Below, piece by piece: positions 25,375-35,922 of a stretch of 64,000 nucleotides of DNA (its first letter is position 1; every line of letters begins with the position of its first letter). This DNA comes from Beta vulgaris subsp. vulgaris (Eukaryota > Streptophyta > Magnoliopsida > Caryophyllales > Amaranthaceae): assembly GCF_026745355.1 (NCBI RefSeq), contig NC_079202.1, forward strand, positions 5,907,629 to 5,971,628, given 5' to 3'. The position numbers and the translations under genes were made by a program. The notes below the pieces were generated by a model. The model had not been told where the DNA came from, did no database searches, and was given only the letters and a program-made list of their open reading frames with translations.

Positions 25375-26409
25375 ATAGCATAAACAGTTTCAGCACTAAC
25401 ATTCCTTGCAATTGAGCTTTAATCTCCTGACTTCTACATTTACTATTAGCATCCTTCACTTCATCAGGCCAAAAAACAACAACACTCAACCAGAAATCAG
25501 AGTTGCAATAGGGAGAACAAAGTAGACACGAACAGAGAAATGTTATTCACAAATTCACTAAATTAAGCAATACTCATGTTGCCTTTTATAATAATAAGAA
25601 CGAGCAAAATCAGTACTAATACAACTTCACCAAATTAAGAAATAAAAAATTACAATTTTAATTAGTTCGACGCTTTTTGTATGCATTCCACATAGCCAAT
25701 GCTATGGCATCACGCTTTTTCATACACTCTTTGGTTTCTTCAGGCACTTCCTTCCTAGAAAGTGATCTTCTTGTATCTTGTGATGCAATCTCTAAGTCCG
25801 CCTCTCTTGTAATTTTATCATTTGGATCAACCCTCTAAGGTAGTTATGTATTACACAACAAGCCAGAACCGCATTTACTTGGGTTTCATATGACCAAAAT
25901 GGCTCTGCATCCAAGACACGAAATCTCTTTTTCAAAACTCCAAACGCCCTCTCTATACACATTCTGAGTGAAGAATGTCGTAGATTCAATAATTCTCGTT
26001 CATTCTCAGGAGGGTTGTTGGCATATTCTTTCAAGTGGTAACGAACACGTCTAAATGGAGGCACAAAACCTTTACGATCCTCATACCCAGCGTCGGCAAG
26101 ATAATATTTCCCTACATCCGTAAATTATCATTAATATTTTATTCAATTCAAGTGAACTTTAGATCATTACTGTCAATAAGAAAATATTTTACCTTCGGGA
26201 ACGTTAAACCCCTTTTTAAGTGCATCACCCAAAATCCTTGAATCGTGAGTGAAACCCTCCCAACCAGCAAGGACATATGTGAACTTTAGATCAAAATCAA
26301 CAGCTGCTAGAACATTTTGTGTTGTCTTATCCTTTCTTCCCCGAAATCTCTCTTGCATATCAAGAGGAACAGATGCACGTATATGGGTCCCATCTATAGC
26401 TCCTATGAA

Positions 26410-27949
26410 CACTAGTACAGAAAAGGCAATTTGCGTCGGATGTGAGGCGCCTATTTGCGTCGGACTATGGTGCGACGCCAAAGCCCTCGACGCAAATGAC
26501 TCAGAATAAATCTGCGTCGTATGCGAAAACGACGCAAATGGTTCAACTATTTGCGTCACACCTTTATACGGTACGACGCAAGTGGATCTTACCAGCCCAA
26601 CACATAGCTTAATGTGCGTCGCACATTGCCTCTGGTGCGACGCAGATGATTGATTTGCGTCGCACCTAGGGCTACGTGCGACGCAAATTGTAATTTTTTT
26701 TTAAAAAATTAATTTTTTTTAAAAAAATTAATTTTATGAACCTGTAGTTTAAACGCCTACTGGTGGTAGAATTTTTTTAAAAATCAGATTTCCAAAATAC
26801 TAACAATTACAACAATAAACGCAAAAATATCCATCCCTGTACCAAAAAATGAACAATACGAATAATTTTAATCATTGTATTTTATATCATCATAACAAAA
26901 CAAAAGTAGTGAAATTGACAAAAACAACTAAACATGTAGATCTACAAATCCAAAACAGAATAGATTAAAGGAAGGTTTAGATCTGCACCTCATCCCAAAA
27001 AAAAATAATAAGAATTACAAATTCTCTAAAACAACAAACAAATCTCTCAAAAACTTTTCAAATACAACAAAAAAAATTCTGGAAAACCCTAAATATCTAT
27101 AATTAGCAACAATTACCAATGAATAATTTCGTCGAAGGTTAAACAGCAACGAACAACAGCAAGGATTTTTTCTTCTTCAATTTCCCTTCGTTGTTCTTGA
27201 GTTTCGAATGATAAACAGCAACGAACAACAACAAAATAACGACGAACAACACCGATAGAACACAACAACAACAATAGCGGCGACGAGGAGAGAGAAAGAG
27301 AGTTTTTGACCACCGTGATGTGCGTGAGAGAAGAGCGGCGCGTTTTAGAAATTTGACAACAGCAACAATAGCAGCAGACGAAGGGTTAAAGTTTTTGACC
27401 ACCGTGATGTGCGTGAGAGAAGGAGCGGCGTGAAGCAGATGAATGGGTTAAGGTTTTTGACCACCGTGATGTGCGTGAGAGAAGGAGCGGCGGTTAAGAG
27501 AGGGTTTGAGAGAGAGAAATTTTAGGGTTTGAGAGGGAGGCGCTGGTTGAGAGGGACGAAATGAGAGAGAAAGAGGGAGTCGCTGGTTTAGAAATAGAAA
27601 TAAGGGTTTGAGAAATGTTAAGCGCTAGTTTATAACTTAACATTTAGAAGTCATGTGCGTCGCATGCTCCGTAGGTGCGACGCACATTAGTAATGTGCGT
27701 CGTATGCTTCGTAGGTGCGACGCACATTGGTCTAATTATATGCGTCGCACTCTCCTCACATGCGACGCACATTGTTAATTTGCGTCACATGTCAGGAGGG
27801 TGCGACGCATATACCGCACACCTGCTGGAGAGATTTTTGTGATTTGCGTCGCACAGCTTCCCACATGCGACGCAAATCCTAACTGTGCGTCGTTTCCGTC
27901 TCTGTGCGACGCAAATGAGGGGACGCAAATCGTCCTTTTTCTACTAGTG
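26410..27949. mobile_element. Non-autonomous CACTA element with GCGTCGCA arrays
   Basis: Ends are CACTAGTACAGAAAAGG and CCTTTTTCTACTAGTG, flanked by the 3-bp duplication GAA (26407-26409 and 27950-27952). About 270 bp at each end is packed with TGCGTCGCAC/GTGCGACGCA motifs in both orientations. The interior has no transposase, is AT-rich in the left half, and holds three tandem copies of TTTTTGACCACCGTGATGTG (about 27302-27490). Without it and one GAA, the Harbinger reading frame passes straight through (EDF-IGAIDG), so the insertion is clean. Confidence 0.9.
27300..27500. repeat. Three-copy tandem repeat inside CACTA element
   Basis: TTTTTGACCACCGTGATGTG followed by CGTGAGAGAA and GAGCGGCG occurs at about 27302, 27390 and 27453. 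Spacing is 63-88 bp. Confidence 0.8.
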
Positions 27950-29670
27950 GAAGTCTTCAAACCAAGGAAAAAATCTAGAATTGTTCTGAATGTCTGGTTG
28001 CAAGTCAGTTCCTGGTGGTTTCACGACATATGGGTACAATCGAAGGATTGCTTGGAGCACAATATGGAAGTAGCAATGTATAGTCCATGTAGATCGAAAA
28101 AATCTTCCCCAACATCCCGAAATCTCACATTATGACCCAACACGTATAGAAAAAGTAATACTTATTCCTTGACGCTCATGTGCTTGCTTTCCGACAAAAG
28201 TCCCTTTTCAACTAAAATATTACATAAGCTATAAAAAGCACTAGGTCTCATACGAATCTGCCCATGACAATGACTATCACCACAATATAAAACACTATCG
28301 ATATTAGCCTCCCTCAAGCTATCTCTATTAACATAAGGTTGCCTAATTATTTTAGATCTTCTAGTCCTAGATTTATTTGCTTTCAAAAAAGCAAGGACAG
28401 ATGCAATAATGGCAGCAACAACACCAATGATCATGCCTTTACGGATTATCTACAAATATTTGAAAAATCAAAAAGAAAATCAAGGAAATTAGTTATTGAA
28501 TACAGAGAACATATAACAAATTATTAATGAGCAAAACAGATTATTACCTGAGACTTTTGAACATCGTTTGACTCCATTATAGTTTCCTAACTTAAGACAA
28601 ACCAGAAAGAAAAGTTAACATGAAGACAAACAATATAATAGAGCTTGCATTGGAAACTTACCCTACATAAAAATGAAAATCTGAACTTATAAATGATTAC
28701 AATAAAAAAAAACAACTAGCACAACAGTTTCAGATACCATATCAAACCAGCACCAATCGTAGTCACAAACCAAAGTAGGAAAGTAGCCCAACAACAACAC
28801 TCATAATGGTTAAAAATATCAGCTAATAAATGAACACAACAGTAACACAACCCTTCAAATTTGACAACAATATCAAAACATCATCAAAATGAAAAGACAA
28901 ATCAGACAACGAAAAGAAACATAAAAACAAAACACGAAAATAAGTAATCTGCGGCTCAAAAACTTACACATCAAAAACAACAAAAATCAACTAACATGCT
29001 ATTCATTATCAAATTCAAACTGGTCAATTAAAGCTTATACAATGTCATAAAAACCTCTAAAACTCCAGTACACAACGGATCTCCCTAAACCACTGATCGA
29101 ATTTCACTAAAATCTCACCTGAAAATTAAACTATATCAAATAATCAAAACCCTAGAAATAATTGGACTTATTAACCTAAACTAAATCAAATAATCGGATT
29201 TCGTGCAAAAAGAACCATAAAAACAATCAAATATTTCAGCAAACAAACCCTAAAAATAATCAAATATTGCAGAAAAAAGATATGTAACAAATTCGAACCC
29301 TAAAAAATCCTAAACACCGAAATTTATAAGAGGAAAACAGAGATTAGAACAAATATGTACCAAATTCGACGAAACGAAGCCATATTGAGAGAATCTGCTT
29401 CAAAATGGCGTGAGATTTACCAGTTTGATGAGAGAGAAAGTGTAGATGAGAGGGAGAGCTGAGTAGTGAGTATATATGAGAGGGAGCTGAGTATAGATGA
29501 GAGAGAAAGTCATATGTCGAGAGAAAGGAAAACGTTTTCCTCCCAATTTTGGGGGAAAATGTTTTCGTTATGATGGAAAACTATTTTACACTCTTATTTT
29601 ACAGCCCAATTTTCCAGCCCAAACCAAACAATGGAAAATAGGGAAAACCATTTTCAGTGATCCATGTACT

Positions 29671-29754
29671 TTACAACAGCAAAAGAGTGCCACCTGTAGG
29701 GCTATGATAGGGCCACATGTCACATTTATAGCCGTTGATTTTAATCCTACAACA
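29671..29754 (-). mobile_element. Gypsy 5' LTR, outer part
   Basis: On the minus strand it starts TGTTGTAGGATTAAAATC at 29754, exactly where homology to copia gag stops, and ends at TAA (29673-29671) next to the Harbinger element. TGTT here pairs with AACA at 22875-22878, the other LTR end. It shows that the gypsy element inserted into the copia gag gene. Confidence 0.75.
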
Positions 29755-30060
29755 GAGTTTATTTGTGAGGCTCTTGGTCATATCGAGAGACTCCAACTTT
29801 GACCATAACCCGGTTGTAGTCTCTTCATGGATGACCTCGCATAACACCTCCTTGGCTAAACATAATTGGATCAGCAACATTGCTTTCTCATCCATCTCTT
29901 CCCAATGCTCGTCAGTCATCGTTGTCGGCTTTTTAGATTTTCCTTCTAAAGCCTTTTTTAATCCAATCTGGGTAAGAATGGCCTTCATCTGGATCCTCCA
30001 GATACTAATGCTTATCTTGCCATCAAATTTCTCGATGACGAACTTAGTGACAGTCGACAT
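29755..30060 (-). pseudogene. Ty1/copia gag, N-terminal fragment
   Basis: The open frame starts at ATG 30060-30058, just downstream of the primer-binding site, and carries the copia gag polypeptide pattern: FVIEKFDGK, ISIWRIQMKAILTQIGL, DEHWEEMDEKAMLLIQLCL, then TGLWSKLESLDMTKSLTNKL. It ends abruptly at 29755 where the gypsy LTR begins; the open frame beyond is LTR sequence. The rest of the copia element (protease, integrase, RT, 3' LTR) is absent from this side and was not found to the left of the gypsy. Confidence 0.88.
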
Positions 30061-30066
30061 ATTGAA

Positions 30067-30084
30067 CCGTTAGCTCTGATACCA
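30067..30084 (-). promoter_or_regulatory. Copia primer-binding site
   Basis: Minus-strand TGGTATCAGAGCTAACGG lies two bases after the LTR end, complementary to the 3' end of initiator methionine tRNA, the usual primer of plant copia elements. Confidence 0.88.
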
Positions 30085-30086
30085 CT

Positions 30087-30712
30087 TGTTAGGTATAAGA
30101 GCATAGCAAAAACGTAATAAGATAGAGAAATTAATAAGAAAATAATGCAAGAAAAGCAATAAGGAACACAAAATTTAATGTGGGAAAAATCCTCAAATAG
30201 AGGTAAAAAAAAATCCACGGACGACGAGCACCAAAATCCACTATATAAAATTATGAGAGTACAAATACCCCAAATTAATAAGGTAAAGATGAAATTACAA
30301 CTCTCACAATTGTTAATTAAAACTCACAAAGGAGAAAATTAGAGTGAAGAATGGAGTAGGATATTGTGTATATATGAGAATGTGGATGGCTTTTATGTAG
30401 TTTATGGAGGTTGGTTGATGATTTTGGGTTGTTTTTTTTTATGATGCCCAAATGAAGTACAACACCTCTATTTATAGGTGTACAATGTTGGTTAGTTTAG
30501 GAACAAGAAGGTATTAGAATGCTCTAGAATTCATCTAGTAAAAGCCACGTAGCATCCTAGCATGCATCACCTCCTTATTTTCTTCATATCATGAATTTAC
30601 TAGATAATTCTTGAACAAGTGAAACTTACTACCATATAGGTAGTTAGCTTTAGACATAAATGGACGGTATATGATTTGGGCCAAAGAGGAATATGGGCCA
30701 CCAAAATCAACA
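30087..30712 (-). mobile_element. Ty1/copia 5' LTR
   Basis: On the minus strand it runs TGTTGATTTTGGTGGCCC to CTTATACCTAACA, with TGTT/AACA inverted ends, 626 bp, directly followed by the primer-binding site and gag. The outer target duplication cannot be confirmed because the element's other end is missing. Confidence 0.8.
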
Positions 30713-31492
30713 TATAACTTCTTTCAAACTTTGTATATGGCATATCGGTTTTTTTATAAACTTTAATCTTTATTAGATTTTTCAGACTCACCTCAATATC
30801 ATTCAAATTTCATACTTTCATAACTTGAAACACGAAGAAATCCGAGCAGAAACCAAAAAATCCACTTGCATTCTTACATTGATTGATTGAAAGATGCTCA
30901 TGTGAGTTATACAACAACCAATATCTCATCTTTAATAAGAAACAAGAACTCACTCCAAGGTTATGTCTCCCCAAAAGCAATTCAATGGTACCTTTTAATA
31001 TCAAGACCTTAGACTCGAAAAACTTAAACCGGCCTAACTCCTAAGTTTTTAGATTTGAGCAAAATAAATCTCACCCATAATTTAAGCCTGGTCCCTTATA
31101 TCAAAACTGACCGTTCTTTTTGACACATATTTGGACCTGATGTGCATTAATTTAAAATTTTAGACTAGCGATAATCCTAATAATATTGAATTTGACCATG
31201 ATCATTATCGATCTAGAGGCTACAAAAATATATATAGCGAAACCGTTACATTTTAACTGAACTTATAAGAGTAGTATCATTTCTCAACATTTTACCCTCA
31301 ATAATAATGAATTGAAAACAATACAAACATTTGTAATCGTGATTAATTTCAAGTCAAAAAATAAAATATATATATAGTCTATCTTTTTTTTTTTGAAGGG
31401 AATAGTCTATCATTTTTTAACTTGAGTGAATATGATTATCTTAAATCTTGATAACATTACATTTTCACAAGTTCTGTGGCCAGACAAAATCT
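30713..31492. other. Intergenic, downstream of JAZ gene
   Basis: AT-rich and non-coding. It must contain the JAZ 3' UTR and polyadenylation region, but I cannot place the signal confidently. No repeats with clear ends were seen. Confidence 0.5.
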
Positions 31493-34400
31493 CTAATTGG
31501 TAGCTGGTAGGAGACTTGAGGGGCTCAAATTCCCCGAAAGTGTTGATCCACCAGGCCCAATATTGCTGCACTGGGAACCATTCTTACTGGCAACATAAGG
31601 AGATGCAGCAGTTACCCTGATAAAACAGACATGTCATTTTGTAAGCGTATGTAGCAGGAATGCAGCAAAAACATTTTATAGATCTTGAATCATACTCGTA
31701 TTTTTTTTTTTCTTGATTCGGTAATTAACTGGCCCAAGCAGGCTCAACCCTCATGAGCTAAAGGGATTCCAACCCATAAGGAAACTTCCAGAGACTGGAA
31801 ACTGGGGATATATACCCAGAAGCATAAATCCACAACAAACACCCCAAATGGGGTTGATGAGAATCAAACTCCCGACCATGAGGTTGGGAGGAGGAAGCTC
31901 CAACCATTGGGTCCCCACATGATTCTCTTGAATCATACTCGTATATTTTAAATTGATTGTTGTATAGTTTTAACCCCTCATAATTAAAGATATGATGCAA
32001 TTTTACTGAAAAGGCTTTGTAATAGTTGGATTATTCATATACTCTCCTCATTGCTAAACCTTACTTGGGTCATCTTTTAGAAAATCCACTGACATGGCAA
32101 GTTGTCAACTTTTTGAGATTTACTAAAGCTCAACTCTTTTGGGCCTGAACTGAATCTAATATAACTGAAGTGAACTGAATGAATCAAACTAAACTTGAAA
32201 TTATGAGAGGAATCTAGCTAAATTGAGCTTAGTGAACTGAACGAATACTGTGAGAAGAAACTAACTGGACTACAACGAAATTGTGCTGAAACGAACAGGG
32301 CCTAATACGACTACTATAACTGGAACTAGGGAGTAATTTCGATTATATCACTTTCAAGTGATAAAGCATATATTGACGCTATTAGTTCTATTGAAGTCAG
32401 GTACCATTGAAGATTATGAAACATAAAAAGATTCAGATGAGTTAAAGTTGGGAACGGAAACGCTGCAAGTAAAAGCTGATGCAGACCACTGGACTAGCCA
32501 TGTATTCTACTGCAGACCATTAAGTAAAGGTCAATTGGGGCATATCTAAGTTCATAACTTGTTTCAGAAAAAGAATGAACTTAGCACAGAAAACTACTTG
32601 ACACAAAATCCATAACAATCATATGATGCTTACCTTTCCTTTCGTTTTTCTAAGAATCTGGCAAGAGATGCTTTGCGAGCTTGAGGTACAGCTGCAATAG
32701 ATAATACAAGGTAAATTTTCAGGACTAATTCATGAAAATATGTAGAAAGTGAAGCTCTAAGTAAGGATGATACTGATATAAATCTTTGATTGCGCGATTT
32801 ATATGCAGCTGCAGCAACAAACTCTAGTGTAATATTGTAAGAAACTCCATCTCAAAACATGTGCTTTTCTTCATAAATTATTAATACCACTTAATACTGC
32901 CTTACAAATTGATCTAATGGATAGTAGTGAAATTTTATGCAGAATAGAGATATTTGGAGGGGAACAAGTATTACCACGGACATTGATATGAGTCATGAGA
33001 CTTCTCTTACAGTATTACACTAGAATTTATTACCATTACCGCTTTCTATATCGTTTTTGAATGGGTTGTAAGGTTTCAAGAGGCTGAAAAAATGAAAGAT
33101 AGGCCACAATACCAGGATAAAGAATCAAACGACAGACGTGTTTTTGAAAATTTACCTGATGTATTTTGTGCACTACCAGCTGCAGCAACGGCATCTGATT
33201 TAGGAGGTTCAGGGCATTTAACGAGTGCAGGAATGGCAACTGATTTGATTGGATTGGCTTCAACTGTAGACAGTGAAACAACAGGCTTCACCATAGAAAC
33301 AGAGCTTGAGAATCCTGCATACTGATTAAGAACAGTAGTTTCTATTGCCTGCGGCTTCAGCACCGAAGCTGGCTGCACGTGTGGGAGAGACACTTGTGCA
33401 GCAGTTGATGCAGCAGTAACAGGCATGACCAAGGAAACTGAGTTTGAGAATCCTGCAGACTGGTTTAGAACAGCAGTTTCTATAGCCTGCGGCCGCTTCA
33501 CCACTGCTGGCTGCACGTTTGGTATCGGCGAAGGAACTGCAGCAGTTGATGAGGCAGTGGCATTATTTGATTCACTATATCCAGCTAATAACATTATGGC
33601 TTGAGCCTAATCAATGACCAATATTGTCAGTCTCACAGAGAGGATAAAATAAAGAAACTGATGAAAATAGACAGAAAATTATCGGTGATGATACCTTCTC
33701 AGGAGACACATTATCATAGACACAAACTGCTCCATTGTAAAATATGGTTAATTGACAGGGACCAGTGGAGATACCTGAAGAACTCCTACAAAGAAAACTC
33801 AACATTAGTATTAAGCATTCGTTTCCAAAGTCTACCTTGTTAATCCCCATAATATATAAGTAAAAACTCATTTCAAATTTGATTGTATATTAAGTATTTA
33901 CTAATTATAGACGGGATATTCAAGCATTTCGACTGCATATTATATGGTTTTTATTTCGAAACATGGCGCTTGATTTGCAAACTTCCCACAAACAACATTA
34001 TTAGGCACCCAACTTTCTACAGGAACAAAAAAAAAACTGTAACTAGGTAACCCATACTTGAGATCAGTAGAGCCAACAACAGGACCATTCGGAGGCGAAG
34101 CTGCTATGGCAGGACTAATTGTAGCAGGAATAATCTGATTTGCAGCAGGAGAGCTTCTGATTTCAGACAGTGGAATAGCTGAAATTACATCTGTAGGTTG
34201 CCATTGATGACTAGTATATTGACTTCCTCTTTGAGTATCCAAACCCAATATTCTCTGCAAGTTTTACATCATGAATAACAACATTAATTCATCCTTAGGA
34301 TCAAAATCTTTATATATTAGCACAGAAACAGTTGTTTTTATGGTAATGAAGCTCGAAAATGGCTTCGACTTAGATCAAAAAAAACTATTGCAAATGGTGA

Positions 34401-34569
34401 AAAAACTACAACTAAGTTGATAATCAAACAAACCTGTGAAAAGGTAAGAGGGTATTTGTTATGACTTCCTCCTTGATCTTGAATAGACTTAAAAGAAAGA
34501 AATTGAGAAGCTGAAGTAGTATTGTTTGGAAAAGACCATTGCAAGTTAGATCTTTTCATTTTTACTTTG
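31493..34569 (-). CDS. TIFY6B: JAZ/TIFY jasmonate repressor, JAZ3 (TIFY6) type, 5' exon not found
   Basis: Exons on the minus strand: 34569-34434, 34254-34058, 33785-33695, 33606-33156, 32691-32634 and 31616-31493 (stop TAG). All borders are GT-AG and phases join, giving about 351 residues. The N-terminal part QWSFPNNTTSASQFLSF resembles the JAZ3/JAZ4 group. The TIFY (ZIM) domain, which recruits NINJA and dimerises, reads GPCQLTIFYNGAVCVYDNVS with PEKAQAIMLLAG. The Jas domain, which binds MYC factors and COI1, reads VPQARKASLARFLEKRKERV and ends in SPY, so the degron core and nuclear signal look intact. A Ser/Ala/Val-rich linker holds two similar blocks (QAIETAVLNQSAGFSNSVS and QAIETTVLNQYAGFSSSVS). 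The first coding exon (usually MERDFLGL type) was not found up to the hAT element at 35923 or beyond. Reading could begin at the internal MKRSNLQW. Confidence 0.9.
31702..31925 (-). mobile_element. tRNA-derived SINE in the Jas intron
   Basis: A 224-bp insert flanked by a perfect 19-bp duplication TCTTGAATCATACTCGTAT (31683-31701 and 31926-31944). Its minus-strand 3' end is a run of A (11 T on the plus strand at 31702), and near its 5' end lies a B-box-like GGGAGTTTGATTCTCAT. It lies in the last JAZ intron, in the same orientation as the gene, about 85 bp from the 3' splice site. Confidence 0.85.
32838..33045. mobile_element. Degenerate Tourist-like MITE in JAZ intron
   Basis: Its interior resembles the intact MITE at 51192-51501: TTATTAATACCACTTAATAC versus TGTCATTACCACTCAATACC, then AATGGATAGTAGTGAAATTT versus AATGGATGGTAATGAAATTT, and a shared TTACACTAGAA near the right end. 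Clear terminal repeats are lost. Confidence 0.55.
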
Positions 34570-35914
34570 CTGCAAAACAAAGATTAGTTGATGAAGATTA
34601 AACACAAGAGTATGTAGTTGATTATCCTTGATTAACAACTTTTTTTTCTACTTTGATGTGTTTAATTAAATTGTGATGTTAAATAATAGTAAGTTGAGGC
34701 TAACAAGAAACAAAGATGGCATATAATATGTCTACCCATAGCACTAGATCCATGGATGCCCCCTCCAATTTTTTTTTAAAAAGTCAAATTTTTGGGGAAT
34801 ACAATATTTCTATAAAAATAATTATAATATTGTTATAAATATTAAAAATTTCATAAATGGGGAATAAATAATTCAATCAATATTATACAATTAAAGGAGC
34901 ACTAACCATGATATAAATAGTACATTATACAACCATGCATCCTACTATTATGCGTCCCAATGCACTCAAAACTATGTGCTATTAGTTCATTTTATAACCA
35001 TTGTTGTTGTTGTTTAATGAACAAATTAGGAGTATAATAATCACCATGATCTTGTAAAGTGTACGATTATTTTTTATAAAAAGAATCATACTTAACTAGA
35101 AGTTTGATGTACTGACTATATCAGAGTTTATTTTAATCTGATGGCGACCATATCATAGAGTTGAATGGGTGGTGACTGAGCTGTAAATGCACAAAGTCTA
35201 ATTTTTTAAATTTATTCCCCTTAAAATATGTTCATCAAATCAATTTAATATGATACAATGGCTGATCATTACAATGCTCCACGTGATGCACAGGCTTGGA
35301 TGAATCGAGAATTCGAGATCAACTATTCAATAGCTCACAGGTTTGTAGCTTTAAGTCTTAACTATGTTTACCAACATAAACTCTTATTTTTTATTGGAAA
35401 AATTCACCGAAATTAACCTAACTATGATTGATCCCTACAACGCTACTAATCATTTTAACTAATCCCAATTAAACTAAAGGAGCTTTATTTGCTCTTACGT
35501 TTTCTACGAAATAAGAATCAACTATTACATATCCAGTCGTACTTAAACATATCTTGAACGATGGTAAGTGGGGTTGGGTTGAATATCGGCTTGAAGAAGA
35601 CCCGACATAATAGGGAAGTTGTTGAGAAACAAAACCCAAACAATCTCCAAAAATAGATTGTCGCATCGCATTTAGTAGACGCCAATATCTGCGAGACGAT
35701 AAATCCCAATATCCTTGAACAGAAAAATCATCCTAGGATTATGCTGATTGAAGTAATGAAGAAGTCACGTCCTTTAGTGACTTTTGATCCTGGGTTTCCA
35801 AAGTTTTGTCTCACGAGACTGAAACTCAAAATGCCTGGAGGTCGAAACTTGTCCCAAATCAAATTGGAGCGCCTCACACAAGATACATTTTTTGAAGTGA
35901 TGACTTTTGGAATC
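34570..35914. other. Non-coding region upstream of JAZ exons
   Basis: AT-rich. It could be a long first intron of the JAZ gene or its promoter if an internal ATG is used. Short open frames at 35469-35919 show no family signature. No JAZ first exon was recognised. Confidence 0.45.
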
Positions 35915-35922
35915 AGCACATG

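Larger units (their letters stand above)
25658..28577 (-). pseudogene. PIF/Harbinger transposase, split by CACTA insertion
   Basis: Exon 1 is 28577-28548 (MESNDVQKSQ). Exon 2 starts at 28449 with IIRKGMIIGVVAAIIASVL, then DSVLYCGDSHCHGQIRMRPS and the helix-turn-helix-like region, a stop/frameshift after HMSVKE, and LRLYPYVVKPPGTDLQ to PWFEDF at 27950. After the CACTA element it resumes IGAIDGTHIRASVP (first catalytic D), GRKDKTTQNVLAAVDFD and GWEGFTHDSRIL (second D). An intron at 26192-26112 follows, then YYLADAGYEDRKGFVPPFR, the catalytic-E region ERELLNLRHSSLRMCIERAF, GVLKKRFRVL and CCVIHNYLR. A last frameshift precedes the true C-terminus (KKRRTN, stop 25660-25658). Confidence 0.88.
23127..29658 (-). 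mobile_element. PIF/Harbinger DNA transposon, two genes, one end damaged
   Basis: The left terminus GGCTCCGTTTGGTAGGGAG follows TTA (23124-23126), the expected 3-bp target. It carries both genes of the superfamily on the minus strand: a Myb/SANT-like gene (23623-25374) and a DDE transposase (25658-28577). The right side repeats the subterminal GGAAAACCATTTTCAGT in inverted orientation at 29642-29658 but lacks the terminal 32 bp. GATCC, then ATGTACT, then TTA follow. The element sits in the gypsy 5' LTR and is itself interrupted by a CACTA element at 26410-27949. Confidence 0.85.

Noticed and set aside
27113..27402. Minus-strand Ser/Leu/Val-rich open frames in the CACTA interior
   Set aside because: Arise from the tandem repeats there; no domain recognised.
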